Positions 1 to 9,136 of a stretch of 64,000 nt of DNA are shown piece by piece (positions within the stretch are counted from its first letter, which is position 1; every line of letters begins with the position of its first letter). This DNA comes from Pedobacter quisquiliarum. Lineage in GTDB: Bacteria > Bacteroidota > Bacteroidia > Sphingobacteriales > Sphingobacteriaceae. A program made the translations under genes and the position numbers. Location: assembly GCF_014642175.1 (NCBI RefSeq), contig NZ_BMIL01000010.1:98022-162021 (forward strand). Reading direction: 5' to 3'. The notes under the pieces were generated by a model, which had not been told where the DNA came from, ran no database searches, and worked only from the letters and a program-made list of their open reading frames with translations.

Positions 1-53
1 TGGTTGTTGCGTAACTTGCGCCACCAAAATAAATAGTAAAAATCTGCGAATAA

Positions 54-1214
54 ATGGATTGTAGCCACGTTTTTGATTTTAAAGTGAATAGGTTAATTGC
101 TGCTTTTACGCTTTTTTTAGCGCTTTTCACTGTTGTACCATCTGTTTTAGCGCAGACTGACAGTGTTGGAGCCGGAGTTGCGCATGAAGCCGTTGCTGCT
201 GATGCTGCTCATGGTGCGGAAGCTGGTCATGCTGAAGGTAATTTTGATCCTACAGCTGTGATTATGGAACACATTGCCGACTCTCACGTATGGCATGTGG
301 CTGGACATTTCTCATTCCCGCTTCCGGTGATATTATATACCCCACAAGGTTTTGAATTTTTCTCTTCAGGTCATTTCCACCATGGTGAGGCGGACTATAA
401 AGGTGCGCACAACACTTACCGTTTGGTAGAGAGCACTAAAGATCAGAGCGTAGGTCAGAACTTCTTCAATAAGAAGATTAAAGTTGTAACGCCAGACGGG
501 CAGATTGATGAAGCTGCTACGGCGAGCATCATGGACTTCTCCATCACGAAGAACGTTGCTGCAATGTTCTTAACCGTAGTGATCTTACTACTTGTTTTTT
601 CAGCTGTTGCTTCTGCATACAAGAAACGTCAGGGTAAATCACCTAAAGGTTTGCAGTCCTTCTTAGAGCCAATCATTGTGTTCGTAAGGGATGATATTGC
701 GAAGCCGAACATCGGTCATGATTACGGTCGTTTTATGCCTTTCCTTTTAACTGTATTCTTTTTTATTCTAATAAATAACCTTTTAGGTTTAGTGCCAATC
801 TTTCCAGGTGGTGCGAACGTAACTGGTAACATTGCAACGACTTTCATTCTTGCCTTGTTCACTTTGGTTATCGTAAACGTAAATGGTAACAAATCTTACT
901 GGAGCCACATCTTTGCACCTGATGTACCAAAATGGATGTATGTGATCATGATCCCTGTTGAGGTGATTGGTGTGCTTTCAAGACCATTTGCATTAATGGT
1001 GAGGTTATTTGCAAACATTACCGCTGGACACATTATCGTGTTAAGCTTAATCTCCCTGATCTTCATTTTTAAATCACTTGCCATTGCACCGGTATCGGTA
1101 GCGTTCGTGATCTTCATGGATGTCCTGGAGTTGTTAGTTGCTTTCCTGCAAGCATTCATCTTTACCTTGTTAAGCGCGCTTTTCATAGGTATGGCTGTAG
1201 AGGAGCATCATTAA
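54..1214 (+). CDS. atpB: F1Fo ATP synthase subunit a
   Basis: Membrane subunit a forms the proton half-channels next to the c-ring of the F1Fo ATP synthase. The C-terminal half (about residues 170-386) carries the usual hydrophobic helices, and the essential Arg of the family is R317 in MVRLFANITAGH. The N-terminus has a signal-peptide-like stretch ending VLAQ near residue 34, then an Ala/His-rich periplasmic segment, a long extension compared with the roughly 270-residue E. coli protein. First gene of atpBEFHAG. The start could be ATG 54 or an in-frame GTG at 84, which gives a cleaner signal peptide; I keep the ATG. Identification is firm, the start is not. Confidence 0.95.
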   Translation: MDCSHVFDFKVNRLIAAFTLFLALFTVVPSVLAQTDSVGAGVAHEAVAADAAHGAEAGHAEGNFDPTAVIMEHIADSHVWHVAGHFSFPLPVILYTPQGFEFFSSGHFHHGEADYKGAHNTYRLVESTKDQSVGQNFFNKKIKVVTPDGQIDEAATASIMDFSITKNVAAMFLTVVILLLVFSAVASAYKKRQGKSPKGLQSFLEPIIVFVRDDIAKPNIGHDYGRFMPFLLTVFFFILINNLLGLVPIFPGGANVTGNIATTFILALFTLVIVNVNGNKSYWSHIFAPDVPKWMYVIMIPVEVIGVLSRPFALMVRLFANITAGHIIVLSLISLIFIFKSLAIAPVSVAFVIFMDVLELLVAFLQAFIFTLLSALFIGMAVEEHH

Positions 1215-1241
1215 TATTAAACTATAGATTCATTAATATAA

Positions 1242-1469
<228 letters not shown>

Positions 1470-1500
1470 TCTGAAGGACTGTAAGTACAGGAAAAAAACT

Positions 1501-1537
1501 AAGGTTGGAAGTCGACGATTGGTTGCCTTCCAACCTT
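1501..1537 (+). repeat. Inverted repeat between atpE and atpF
   Basis: An exact 11-bp inverted repeat (1501-1511 with 1527-1537) with a 15-nt loop sits in the only long gap of the ATP synthase operon. An A/T-rich stretch without a U-run follows, so it does not look like a full intrinsic terminator. It may be an mRNA-stabilising or processing hairpin that uncouples the level of the multi-copy c subunit from the genes after it; that role is inference. Confidence 0.6.
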
Positions 1538-1570
1538 AATTAAATTAAGACTTAGAAATTTAAATATCAT

Positions 1571-2065
1571 ATGGAGTTAGTTACCCCAAGTATTGGACTT
1601 GTTTTCTGGACATTAATCGCGTTTTTGTTTTTATTGCTGCTTCTAAGAAAGCTAGCTTGGAAACCTATCATGGGTGCTATCCATGACCGTGAGCAGTATA
1701 TCGATGAGGCTTTGAATAAAGCGGAGTTGGCTAAAAAAGAGATGGCTCGTTTAACTGCTCAGAACGAAGACTTAATGCTACAAGCACGTGCAGAGCGTGA
1801 TGTTATCCTTAAGGAAGCTAAAGCGCTTAAGGACGGCATTCTGAATGAAGCAAAAGCACAGGCGCAAGCTGAAGGCGACAAGATGCTTGAAAAAGCAAAA
1901 ATTGAAATTGCTAACCAGAAGAAAGCTGCCCTTGCTGAAATGAAAGCACAAGTATCTACTTTATCTATCGAGATTGCTGAACGTGTTTTACGCGGACAGT
2001 TGCAGGATAAAGCTAAACAACAGGAATTGGTTGCAGGCCTTTTAAAGGATGTTGAGTTAAACTAA
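1571..2065 (+). CDS. atpF: F1Fo ATP synthase subunit b
   Basis: Peripheral stalk subunit b, 164 residues. One N-terminal membrane helix (about residues 8-26) is followed by RKLAWKPI, typical of b subunits, then a long highly charged Ala/Glu/Lys-rich helix expected to dimerise and hold the F1 head. Length fits the family. It lies between atpE and atpH in the operon, 23 nt before atpH. Confidence 0.95.
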   Translation: MELVTPSIGLVFWTLIAFLFLLLLLRKLAWKPIMGAIHDREQYIDEALNKAELAKKEMARLTAQNEDLMLQARAERDVILKEAKALKDGILNEAKAQAQAEGDKMLEKAKIEIANQKKAALAEMKAQVSTLSIEIAERVLRGQLQDKAKQQELVAGLLKDVELN

Positions 2066-2088
2066 TTTTTATCCTAACGTAAATTCAA

Positions 2089-2637
2089 ATGTCAAATAGT
2101 AAAGCAGCATCAAGATACGCGAAGTCACTTATTGATCTTTCTACCGAGCAAGGCTCTATGGAAGCTGTTCGGGCTGACATGGCAAGCATCGTTTCGGTAA
2201 TTAGTGCGAATCCATTGTTGGGCGCAATCCTGAACAACCCAATCATTCCCCTGGATAAAAAAGCGGGTATCTTGAAAGATACTTTCTCCGGTAGAGTAAG
2301 TGCAGTGACCGATCTGTTCCTGAAACTGATCGTCAGCAAAGGAAGATCTTCAATCGTGTTTGAAACTGCTAAAGCTTATTTAACGCAATATAATGCCCTT
2401 AAAGGTATTATCACAGCAGAAGTAACATCAGCAATTCCACTTACAGATGCGAACCGCACTGAAATTGTGACTATAGTTAAAAGAGAAGTTGGCGCCAATG
2501 AAGTTCTGATTAAAGAAAAAGTTGATGAGAAACTAATCGGCGGGTTTATTCTGAAGGTAGGCGACAGGCAGTTTGATGCCAGTATCGCAAGCAACCTGAA
2601 TAAACTGAAAAAAGAATTCAGCCACGGTGTGGTTTAA
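2089..2637 (+). CDS. atpH: F1Fo ATP synthase subunit delta
   Basis: Delta (OSCP) subunit joining the b stalk to the top of the F1 hexamer, 182 residues. The N-terminal helical part starts with SKAASRYAKSLIDLS and the C-terminal part contains the family-like stretch KVDEKLIGGFILKVGDRQFDAS. Position between atpF and atpA is the standard order. A 47-nt gap precedes atpA. Confidence 0.94.
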   Translation: MSNSKAASRYAKSLIDLSTEQGSMEAVRADMASIVSVISANPLLGAILNNPIIPLDKKAGILKDTFSGRVSAVTDLFLKLIVSKGRSSIVFETAKAYLTQYNALKGIITAEVTSAIPLTDANRTEIVTIVKREVGANEVLIKEKVDEKLIGGFILKVGDRQFDASIASNLNKLKKEFSHGVV

Positions 2638-2684
2638 GAAACATTAACAGATTACTGATTACAAAAGAAATAATATAAAACATT

Positions 2685-4259
2685 ATGGTAGAGGTAAGAC
2701 CAGACGAAGTATCGGCAATTATCAGGCAACAATTGGCGGGCTTCAAATCAGAAGCTGAACTGGAAGAAGTTGGTACCGTATTACAAGTGGGTGATGGTAT
2801 CGCCCGTGTTTACGGATTGACTAAAGTACAGTCAGGTGAGTTAGTTGAGTTTGACAACGGCTTACAAGGGATTGTATTGAACCTTGAAGAAGATAACGTT
2901 GGTGTGGTTTTATTAGGTCCTTATGGCGACATTAAGGAAGGTGATACCATTAAGCGTACAAACAAGATTGCTTCCATCAAAGTTGGTGAAGGTATGTTGG
3001 GTCGTGTTGTAAACACACTTGGCGAGCCAATCGACGGTAAAGGACCAATCTTAGGCGAAACTTATGAGATGCCGATTGAACGTAAAGCACCTGGTGTAAT
3101 TTACCGTCAGCCGGTTACAGAGCCATTACAAACTGGTATCAAAGCGATTGACGCGATGATTCCTATTGGTCGTGGTCAACGTGAGTTGGTTATTGGTGAT
3201 CGTCAGACTGGTAAAAGTGCTGTTTGTATCGATACCATCATCAATCAAAAAGAATTCTATGAAGCAGGTAACCCTGTTTTATGTATATATGTTGCTTGTG
3301 GTCAGAAAGCAAGTACCGTTGCGAACGTTGTTCGTACACTGGAAGAGAATGGTGCAATGGCATATACGGTAGTTGTTTCGGCTGCTGCTGCTGATCCTGC
3401 TCCACTTCAATTCTACGCACCTTTCTCTGGTGCTGCAATTGGTGAGTATTTCAGAGATACTGGTCGTCCGGCACTAATCGTTTATGATGATTTGTCTAAA
3501 CAAGCTGTGGCTTACCGTGAGGTTTCTCTACTACTACGTCGTCCACCGGGCCGTGAGGCTTATCCTGGTGACGTGTTCTACCTACACAGCCGTTTATTAG
3601 AGCGTGCTGCGAAAATCAACGCTAACGATGATATCGCACAAGCGATGAACGACCTTCCTGCGTCAATCAAACACATCGTTAAAGGTGGTGGTTCACTAAC
3701 GGCATTGCCAATCATTGAAACACAAGCTGGTGACGTTTCTGCTTACATCCCGACCAACGTAATTTCAATTACAGACGGTCAGATCTTCCTGGAGTCTAAC
3801 TTGTTCAACGCAGGTGTTCGTCCGGCGATCAACGTTGGTATCTCGGTATCACGTGTAGGTGGTAATGCACAGATCAAATCAATGAAAAAGGTTGCTGGTA
3901 CTTTAAAGTTAGATCAGGCACAGTACCGCGAGCTAGAGGCTTTCTCGAAGTTCGGATCTGACTTAGATGCCGCTACCAAATCTGTACTTGATAAAGGTGC
4001 GCGTAACGTGGAATTGCTTAAGCAAGGCCAGTTCTCACCAATGCCAGTAGAGAAGCAAGTTGCAATCATCTACATCGGTACTAAAAACCTGATGCGTCAG
4101 GTACCAGTAGCGCGTGTTAAAGAATTCGAACAAGAATTCCTGGAGCAAATTGAACTACGTCACCCTGAAGTTTTAGCTGCCCTAAAAGCAGGTAAACTGG
4201 AAGATGCAACTACAAGCGTATTAGAAACAGTAGCTAAAGAGGTTTCAAGCAAATATTAA
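2685..4259 (+). CDS. atpA: F1Fo ATP synthase subunit alpha
   Basis: Non-catalytic nucleotide-binding subunit of F1, 524 residues, normal length. The Walker A loop GDRQTGKS is at residues 171-178 and is followed by the conserved central domain (for example [18 protein letters not shown]). The start ATG 2685 has an A-rich leader. It lies 26 nt before atpG. The catalytic beta subunit is not next to it in this window, unlike in E. coli-type operons. Confidence 0.97.
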   Translation: MVEVRPDEVSAIIRQQLAGFKSEAELEEVGTVLQVGDGIARVYGLTKVQSGELVEFDNGLQGIVLNLEEDNVGVVLLGPYGDIKEGDTIKRTNKIASIKVGEGMLGRVVNTLGEPIDGKGPILGETYEMPIERKAPGVIYRQPVTEPLQTGIKAIDAMIPIGRGQRELVIGDRQTGKSAVCIDTIINQKEFYEAGNPVLCIYVACGQKASTVANVVRTLEENGAMAYTVVVSAAAADPAPLQFYAPFSGAAIGEYFRDTGRPALIVYDDLSKQAVAYREVSLLLRRPPGREAYPGDVFYLHSRLLERAAKINANDDIAQAMNDLPASIKHIVKGGGSLTALPIIETQAGDVSAYIPTNVISITDGQIFLESNLFNAGVRPAINVGISVSRVGGNAQIKSMKKVAGTLKLDQAQYRELEAFSKFGSDLDAATKSVLDKGARNVELLKQGQFSPMPVEKQVAIIYIGTKNLMRQVPVARVKEFEQEFLEQIELRHPEVLAALKAGKLEDATTSVLETVAKEVSSKY

Positions 4260-4285
4260 TCTCTAACAGCGCACACTAAAATAAC

Positions 4286-5173
4286 ATGGCGAATTTAAAA
4301 GAAGTAAGAATACGTATAGCATCGGTACAATCTACCCAGCAGATTACCAAAGCCATGAAAATGGTTTCGGCTGCTAAACTGAAACGTGCCACCAATGCGA
4401 TTACACAATTACGTCCATATGCTACTAAACTGAAGGAGATTTTAGGTAATCTATCTGCAAGTTTAGAAGGTTCATCATCACCTTTCATTCAGGAACGTGA
4501 GCCGAACAAAGTTTTAGTTGTGGTCGTGTCATCAAACCGTGGACTTGCAGGTGCTTTCAACATGAACGTCATCAAAGCAACCAACAACCTGATCGCGGAA
4601 CGCTATAGTGAGCAGTTTAAAAATGGTAATGTGAAAGTTGTTGCCGTAGGTAAGAAAGCACAGGATTTCTACGAAAAACGTAACTACAATACCATTGGCA
4701 ATAACAATGAGCTTTATACAGCACTAACCTTTGAAAACGTAACGAAAATTACCGAAGCCATCATGGATGGTTTCGTAAAAGGGGAGTACGATGAAGTGCA
4801 GGTTGTTTATAACCGCTTCAAAAATGCCGCTGTACAAATCGTTACAACAGAACAGTTGTTGCCACTAAAAAGAACTGCAGAAGCTGAAGTTGAGACTGTA
4901 AAAGGAAACAATGTTGACTACATCCTGGAGCCTTCAAAGGTGGAGATTGTAGAGCAACTGATCCCTAAGTCAATCAAAATTCAGCTTTACAAAGCCATCT
5001 TAGACTCACATGCTTCAGAACATGGTGCACGTATGACTTCTATGGATAAAGCAACTGAAAATGCCGGAGATCTTTTGAAAGCATTGAAACTATCCTACAA
5101 CCAGGCCCGTCAGGCTGCAATTACAACCGAGTTAACCGAGATTGTAAGTGGTGCTGCTGCCTTGAATGGATAA
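4286..5173 (+). CDS. atpG: F1Fo ATP synthase subunit gamma
   Basis: Central rotor shaft of F1, 295 residues. The N-terminal helix (IRIASVQSTQQITKAMKMVSA) and the C-terminal helix (MTSMDKATENAGDLLKAL) carry the conserved signatures that form the coiled-coil axle. It is the last gene of the operon: a strong terminator begins about 20 nt after its stop, so atpD and atpC must lie elsewhere, as is common in Bacteroidota. Confidence 0.96.
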   Translation: MANLKEVRIRIASVQSTQQITKAMKMVSAAKLKRATNAITQLRPYATKLKEILGNLSASLEGSSSPFIQEREPNKVLVVVVSSNRGLAGAFNMNVIKATNNLIAERYSEQFKNGNVKVVAVGKKAQDFYEKRNYNTIGNNNELYTALTFENVTKITEAIMDGFVKGEYDEVQVVYNRFKNAAVQIVTTEQLLPLKRTAEAEVETVKGNNVDYILEPSKVEIVEQLIPKSIKIQLYKAILDSHASEHGARMTSMDKATENAGDLLKALKLSYNQARQAAITTELTEIVSGAAALNG

Positions 5174-5191
5174 TAAGAATATACAATACCG

Positions 5192-5224
5192 AAGCCTCTG
5201 TCGCACGACAGAGGCTTTTTTGTT
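5192..5224 (+). terminator. Intrinsic terminator after atpG
   Basis: A perfect GC-rich stem (5192-5201 with 5208-5217, or two pairs longer) is followed directly by a run of six T. It ends the ATP synthase operon. It lies inside the longest open frame of the next gene, an argument for that gene starting at 5241. Confidence 0.92.
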
Positions 5225-5240
5225 TAATCAAAATAAGAGA

Positions 5241-6026
5241 ATGAAAACACGTCTTGCGATACTCATCGCCCTACTGATGCCATTTGGTTTATTGGCACAG
5301 GACACCACAAAAAACAACACCGGTTACCGTGATTACACAGCTGCTGTACTCTGGCAGCAACATGCCGGTGAATACCGCGCATTGACCTTTCAGGCCTATA
5401 ACTTCGCTAGAATCTCCTTACTTCAGCGCTTGAAAGAAGTTGGTAAAGACAAGAAGTATGCAGTTGTGGTGGATGTGGATGAAACCGTACTGGATAACTC
5501 TCCGTTCCAGGGCTATCAGATCAACAACGGTAAAACCTTCGATCCGAAGGATTGGAGCACCTGGACCGGCCTTGGCGTTGCCGATACCGTACCTGGCGCA
5601 CTGGGCTTCCTAAAATTCGCGGCAGCACATCAGGTAGAAACCTTCTACCTGACCAATCGCGATACTTCGGAAATGAAAGGCACCTTGTACAACCTGAAGA
5701 CCCTTGGTTTCCCTCACGCAGACAAACAACACATCCTGCTAAAATCAAGCACTTCAGATAAAGAACCCAGAAGACAACAGATCCTGGAGAACTACCACAT
5801 TCTGCTGCTTTGTGGCGATAACCTGAGCGACTTTTCCAACATCTTTTACCGCTCCGGAAAGAACACCATTGAACAGGTAAATGCAGCGCAGGCCGAATTT
5901 GGTACGCATTTTATAGTACTACCAAATCCGATGTATGGTGACTGGGAGAAACAGTTCTACAAAGACAGCAAACCGACTGAAGCCATAAAAGCTGCAGAGC
6001 GGTTAAAAGGATTGAAAACTTATTAG
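5241..6026 (+). CDS. HAD-family class B-like acid phosphatase (e(P4)-type)
   Basis: Exported acid phosphatase or 5'-nucleotidase of HAD subfamily IIIB, 261 residues. The Sec signal peptide MKTRLAILIALLMPFGLLAQ ends without a lipobox Cys, so it is probably free in the periplasm. The HAD nucleophile motif is DVDETVLDNS (D78, D80); TNRD near the middle and LLLCGDNLSDF further on fit motifs II and III. An upstream in-frame ATG at 5166 overlaps the atpG end and the terminator, so ATG 5241 is chosen. The natural substrate cannot be read from the sequence. Confidence 0.85.
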   Translation: MKTRLAILIALLMPFGLLAQDTTKNNTGYRDYTAAVLWQQHAGEYRALTFQAYNFARISLLQRLKEVGKDKKYAVVVDVDETVLDNSPFQGYQINNGKTFDPKDWSTWTGLGVADTVPGALGFLKFAAAHQVETFYLTNRDTSEMKGTLYNLKTLGFPHADKQHILLKSSTSDKEPRRQQILENYHILLLCGDNLSDFSNIFYRSGKNTIEQVNAAQAEFGTHFIVLPNPMYGDWEKQFYKDSKPTEAIKAAERLKGLKTY

Positions 6027-6088
6027 TATTAATCCTTTTATATAGGTTAATAAATATTATTTTTGTGCAGTAAAACTAAAAAAATAAC

Positions 6089-6304
6089 ATGGAGAAGAAA
6101 CCAATTTACAGTACGCCCAGCATGAAGATTGCGAACGATGAAGGGATCTACAAATTATTATTAGTTGGAATTATACTAGGTGTAATCGGCGTGTTCTTGC
6201 GTTTTGCGGGTGATTCTGATATGTTGTCACTTATCTCATGGGTTATCCTATTCGTAGGTGCAGCTTTCTGCTTCAAAGGCGTTTTCAAGATTTTGGGTGC
6301 ATAA
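6089..6304 (+). CDS. Small two-helix membrane protein of unknown function
   Basis: 71 residues with a short polar N-terminus (MEKKPIYSTPSMKIANDEG) and two predicted membrane helices (about residues 22-40 and 46-68). I do not recognise a characterised family. An A-rich leader precedes ATG 6089, and a bidirectional terminator follows, so it is a free-standing unit convergent with ruvC. Confidence 0.75.
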   Translation: MEKKPIYSTPSMKIANDEGIYKLLLVGIILGVIGVFLRFAGDSDMLSLISWVILFVGAAFCFKGVFKILGA

Positions 6305-6323
6305 CCTCATAAATACCAACACA

Positions 6324-6358
6324 AAAAGCCAGTTCTTGTAGGACTGGCTTTTTTGTTT
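6324..6358. terminator. Bidirectional terminator between the small membrane protein and ruvC
   Basis: A 10-bp stem (6326-6335 with 6341-6350, one G-U pair) with a 5-nt loop is flanked by A5 on the left and T6 on the right, so it can work for both convergent genes. Confidence 0.85.
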
Positions 6359-6362
6359 TTAG

Positions 6363-6926
6363 CTATTTTACACGCTTCTGGTTGTCCTTAGCAAAGGCTG
6401 CCCAGCCGGAGTACGACTTCCCTGCACCGCTCGCCGGTACCCGCTGAAAGGCATGGCACACCGCCACCCCAAGTCCGTCCGTCGCATCCAGAAACGCCGG
6501 CGTTTCCTTGAAGTTCAGCAAGCGCTGCAACATCGCTGCCACCTGCTCCTTCGTTGCACTACCATTGCCGGTAATCGCCTGTTTAATCTTTCGCGGTGCA
6601 TATTCCGTTACCGGGATGCCTTTTGACAAAGCTGCAGCCATCGCCACGCCCTGTGCACGGCCCAGTTTCAGCATCACCTGAACGTTCTTGCCGTAAAAAG
6701 GCGCTTCCAACGCCATCACATCCGGCTTGTATTGTTCAATCAGTCCTACCGTCTTTTCAAATATCCTTTGAAGCTTCAGAAAGTGGTCATCCATGTGATC
6801 CATTTTTACCACGCCCATGCTGATCAATGTAATCTTACTGCCCTGCTCCAGGACCAATCCGTAGCCCATAACTGCTGTTCCCGGATCGATTCCCATAATC
6901 ACCCTTTCCTTTTTTTCCACCAACAT
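6363..6926 (-). CDS. ruvC: Holliday junction endonuclease RuvC
   Basis: Resolves Holliday junctions with RuvAB, 187 residues. All four acidic catalytic positions are visible: D14 in MGIDPGT, E74 in ALEAPFYGKN, and D147 and D150 in DATDGLGVAVCH. The frame is open further upstream to 7010, but that extension is hydrophobic and runs into the oppositely oriented flippase gene; the Met at 6926 gives a family-typical N-terminus. Only about 20-28 bp separate it from the divergent gene. Confidence 0.95.
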   Translation of the reverse strand: MLVEKKERVIMGIDPGTAVMGYGLVLEQGSKITLISMGVVKMDHMDDHFLKLQRIFEKTVGLIEQYKPDVMALEAPFYGKNVQVMLKLGRAQGVAMAAALSKGIPVTEYAPRKIKQAITGNGSATKEQVAAMLQRLLNFKETPAFLDATDGLGVAVCHAFQRVPASGAGKSYSGWAAFAKDNQKRVK

Positions 6927-6945
6927 AGAACAATAATAAGCATAT

Positions 6946-7947
6946 TTGCAGAAAGTGAGCGCAAAAAGTATAACACCCCGATACAAGACCATCATATCTA
7001 ATCTGATCAAAATTGGCGTTGTCCTTTTCGCTTTTTACTTCATCTACATCAAGCTCAGCAGCAATCAGGACCTCAAAGGATTTCTCGACCTCATTGCCAC
7101 CATACCCACCATACAGATTGTAAGTGTACTTTCGCTGGTCTTCCTGCTCATGTTGCTCAACTGGGGCCTCGAAGCCATAAAATGGAAAAGACTTATTGGT
7201 CCAATAGAACGCATCAGCCTTTGGAAAGCCATTGAATCTGTATTCTGCGGCCTTACCTGGGCTGTTTTTACACCCAATCGCCTGGGCGAATATGGCGGAC
7301 GGGTTTTCTTCCTTTCGCCTAAACGGCGGATCATTGGCGCCGTGGCCATGGCTGTGGGTAACATCGGACAGATGGTGCTCACCAACATCTTCGGCTCCAT
7401 TGCGGTCTGCGTCTTTATCTACCGCTTCAAACCGATGGACAGCCTTTTCTTCCTGTTCATCTGCACGCTGGCCTTCATTTTTTGTTCCTTCCTGGCCATC
7501 TTTTACTTCAACATCCGCTGGCTGAACGGCTTGCTGCTCTCCATGCGCTTCACCCGCAAATACAAGAAGTTCTACACCATCCTGGCCCGGTACCGAAAAG
7601 CTGAACTCTTCAGGATCCTGTTGTACTGCCTGGCAAGGTATGCGGTGTTTAGCACGCAATATTTCATCATGTTCTTCTGGCTCATCCCAAGTCTGCACTT
7701 CAGCGATGTGTTCATGATGGTCTGCATTCTGTTTTTCGTACAGTCCAACCTGCCTTCACTCGACCTGTTCGACATCGGGATCCGCAGTGTTACCGCGCTG
7801 TTCTTCTTCGAGTTCATCACCAATCAAAGTGCCGCTGTAGTAGCCTGTACGGCCAGCATCTGGCTGATCAATATTATTATTCCTGCTATCTTAGGATCTT
7901 ATTTCGTCTTTAAACTGAATTTCTTTGGAAGCCTTAAACGTAATTAG
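6946..7947 (+). CDS. Flippase-like membrane protein (LPG synthase transmembrane domain family)
   Basis: About 333 residues with around eight membrane helices, resembling the lysylphosphatidylglycerol synthase transmembrane (UPF0104, flippase-like) family. Visible family features are the motif TPNRLGEYGGR (residues about 107-117) and LPSLDLFDIGIRS near residues 266-278. Without a synthase domain it is probably a lipid-linked glycan or lipid transporter. Start is TTG 6946 or GTG 6955; no strong ribosome site decides. It overlaps the downstream GT2 gene by 23 nt, so the two are probably translated together. Confidence 0.82.
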   Translation: MQKVSAKSITPRYKTIISNLIKIGVVLFAFYFIYIKLSSNQDLKGFLDLIATIPTIQIVSVLSLVFLLMLLNWGLEAIKWKRLIGPIERISLWKAIESVFCGLTWAVFTPNRLGEYGGRVFFLSPKRRIIGAVAMAVGNIGQMVLTNIFGSIAVCVFIYRFKPMDSLFFLFICTLAFIFCSFLAIFYFNIRWLNGLLLSMRFTRKYKKFYTILARYRKAELFRILLYCLARYAVFSTQYFIMFFWLIPSLHFSDVFMMVCILFFVQSNLPSLDLFDIGIRSVTALFFFEFITNQSAAVVACTASIWLINIIIPAILGSYFVFKLNFFGSLKRN

Positions 7948-9136
7948 TGTCATTGCCTTGGTGCTCACCATGTTCTATGTGGTGGTGATCAGCAGCTTCA
8001 TCAGGGGATGGAAAGCACTGAAGCCATTCCAGTACCAGCAGCATCAACCACTGCACGTTTCCATCATCATTGCCGCCAGAGACGAAGCTGCGAACATTGA
8101 GAAAACCATAAAAGATCTGCTCGCGCAGGATTACGAGAAGGCCTTCCTCGAAATCATCTTTATAGACGACCATTCTACCGACAACACGGCTGAAATCATA
8201 AGAACCTACGAAGCACAAGGCATCACGCTGATCCAACTTAAGCAAAGCAACACGCTCAACTCTTATAAAAAGAAAGCCATAGAAACTGCTATCGGCAATG
8301 CCAGGGGCGAGTTGATCATTACCACAGACGCAGACTGCCGCATGGGTCCAAACTGGCTCAAGACCATCGTCAGCTACTACCAACAAGGGGGCTACAAGAT
8401 GATCTCCTCACCGGTCGTATACTTCGAGGAGCAAAGCCGCTTCGAGCGGGCACAATCCCTGGAATTTCTGTTCCTGATCGGCATGGGCGCATCCACCATT
8501 GGCAATAACAAACCATCTACCTGTAACGGTGCCAACCTGGCCTACGAACGCCAGGCATTTTACGAAGTTGGCGGCTTCAAAGGCATAGACGACCTGGCTT
8601 CGGGCGACGATGAACTGCTGCTGCACAAAATGGCTGAAAAATACTGCAACAAAATTGGGTTCCTGAAAAACCATGACGCCATTGTGTACACCCAAGCCAA
8701 ACCAACATTAAGAGAGTTTATCCAGCAGCGCAAACGCTGGGCATCCAAAAGCACCCGGTATAAGAACAAGTCCATCATCGTGCTGGGAATCCTCGTCTGG
8801 TTGTTCAACCTCAGCATTGTACTTAATCTACTCGCCGGCATAATCCTGCTGCTTTTTGGTTCTGCACAGGCGGAGCTTTTACAAGCCATGACAAACACCA
8901 TGGACACCGCTAAGATATCCGGCGGGCAGCAGCTTTTATACCTGGCACTCCTCCAATTCTGTATAAAATTCCTGATAGAGTTCCTCTTTTTGAAAAAAGT
9001 TACTCACTTTGCCCGCAGACCCAAGCTCATGCAATTTTTGCCATTGTTAAACATCCTGCACATCATCTACCTCATATATATCGGCATTGCCGGAAATTCC
9101 GGAAAATACAGCTGGAAAGGAAGGATGGTGCGCTAA
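7925..9136 (+). CDS. Membrane glycosyltransferase, family 2
   Basis: Inverting GT-A glycosyltransferase, 403 residues, with one N-terminal membrane helix (about 5-25) and several C-terminal ones (about 285-395). Catalytic landmarks: IDDHSTDNT (D81, D82), the DxD motif TTDADC at 133-138, GDDELLL as the acceptor-side acid, and QQRKRW, the QxxRW motif of processive or polyprenyl-type GT2 enzymes. TTG start inside the flippase gene; its stop shares one base with the next ATG (TAATG). Probably builds a surface glycan or glycolipid together with its neighbours. Confidence 0.85.
   Translation: MEALNVISVIALVLTMFYVVVISSFIRGWKALKPFQYQQHQPLHVSIIIAARDEAANIEKTIKDLLAQDYEKAFLEIIFIDDHSTDNTAEIIRTYEAQGITLIQLKQSNTLNSYKKKAIETAIGNARGELIITTDADCRMGPNWLKTIVSYYQQGGYKMISSPVVYFEEQSRFERAQSLEFLFLIGMGASTIGNNKPSTCNGANLAYERQAFYEVGGFKGIDDLASGDDELLLHKMAEKYCNKIGFLKNHDAIVYTQAKPTLREFIQQRKRWASKSTRYKNKSIIVLGILVWLFNLSIVLNLLAGIILLLFGSAQAELLQAMTNTMDTAKISGGQQLLYLALLQFCIKFLIEFLFLKKVTHFARRPKLMQFLPLLNILHIIYLIYIGIAGNSGKYSWKGRMVR

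Noticed and set aside
1..36. C-terminal end of an upstream gene (reading WLLRNLRHQNK then stop)
   Set aside because: Only 11 codons; two other frames are equally possible, so nothing can be claimed.
5166..5240. Upstream extension of the acid phosphatase gene
   Set aside because: It overlaps the atpG stop and runs through a strong terminator; the signal peptide starts at 5241.
6835..7698. 287-residue open frame on the minus strand across the flippase gene
   Set aside because: It is antisense to a gene with clear membrane-protein motifs, its translation is rich in charged and Gln residues with no domain, and it overlaps ruvC.
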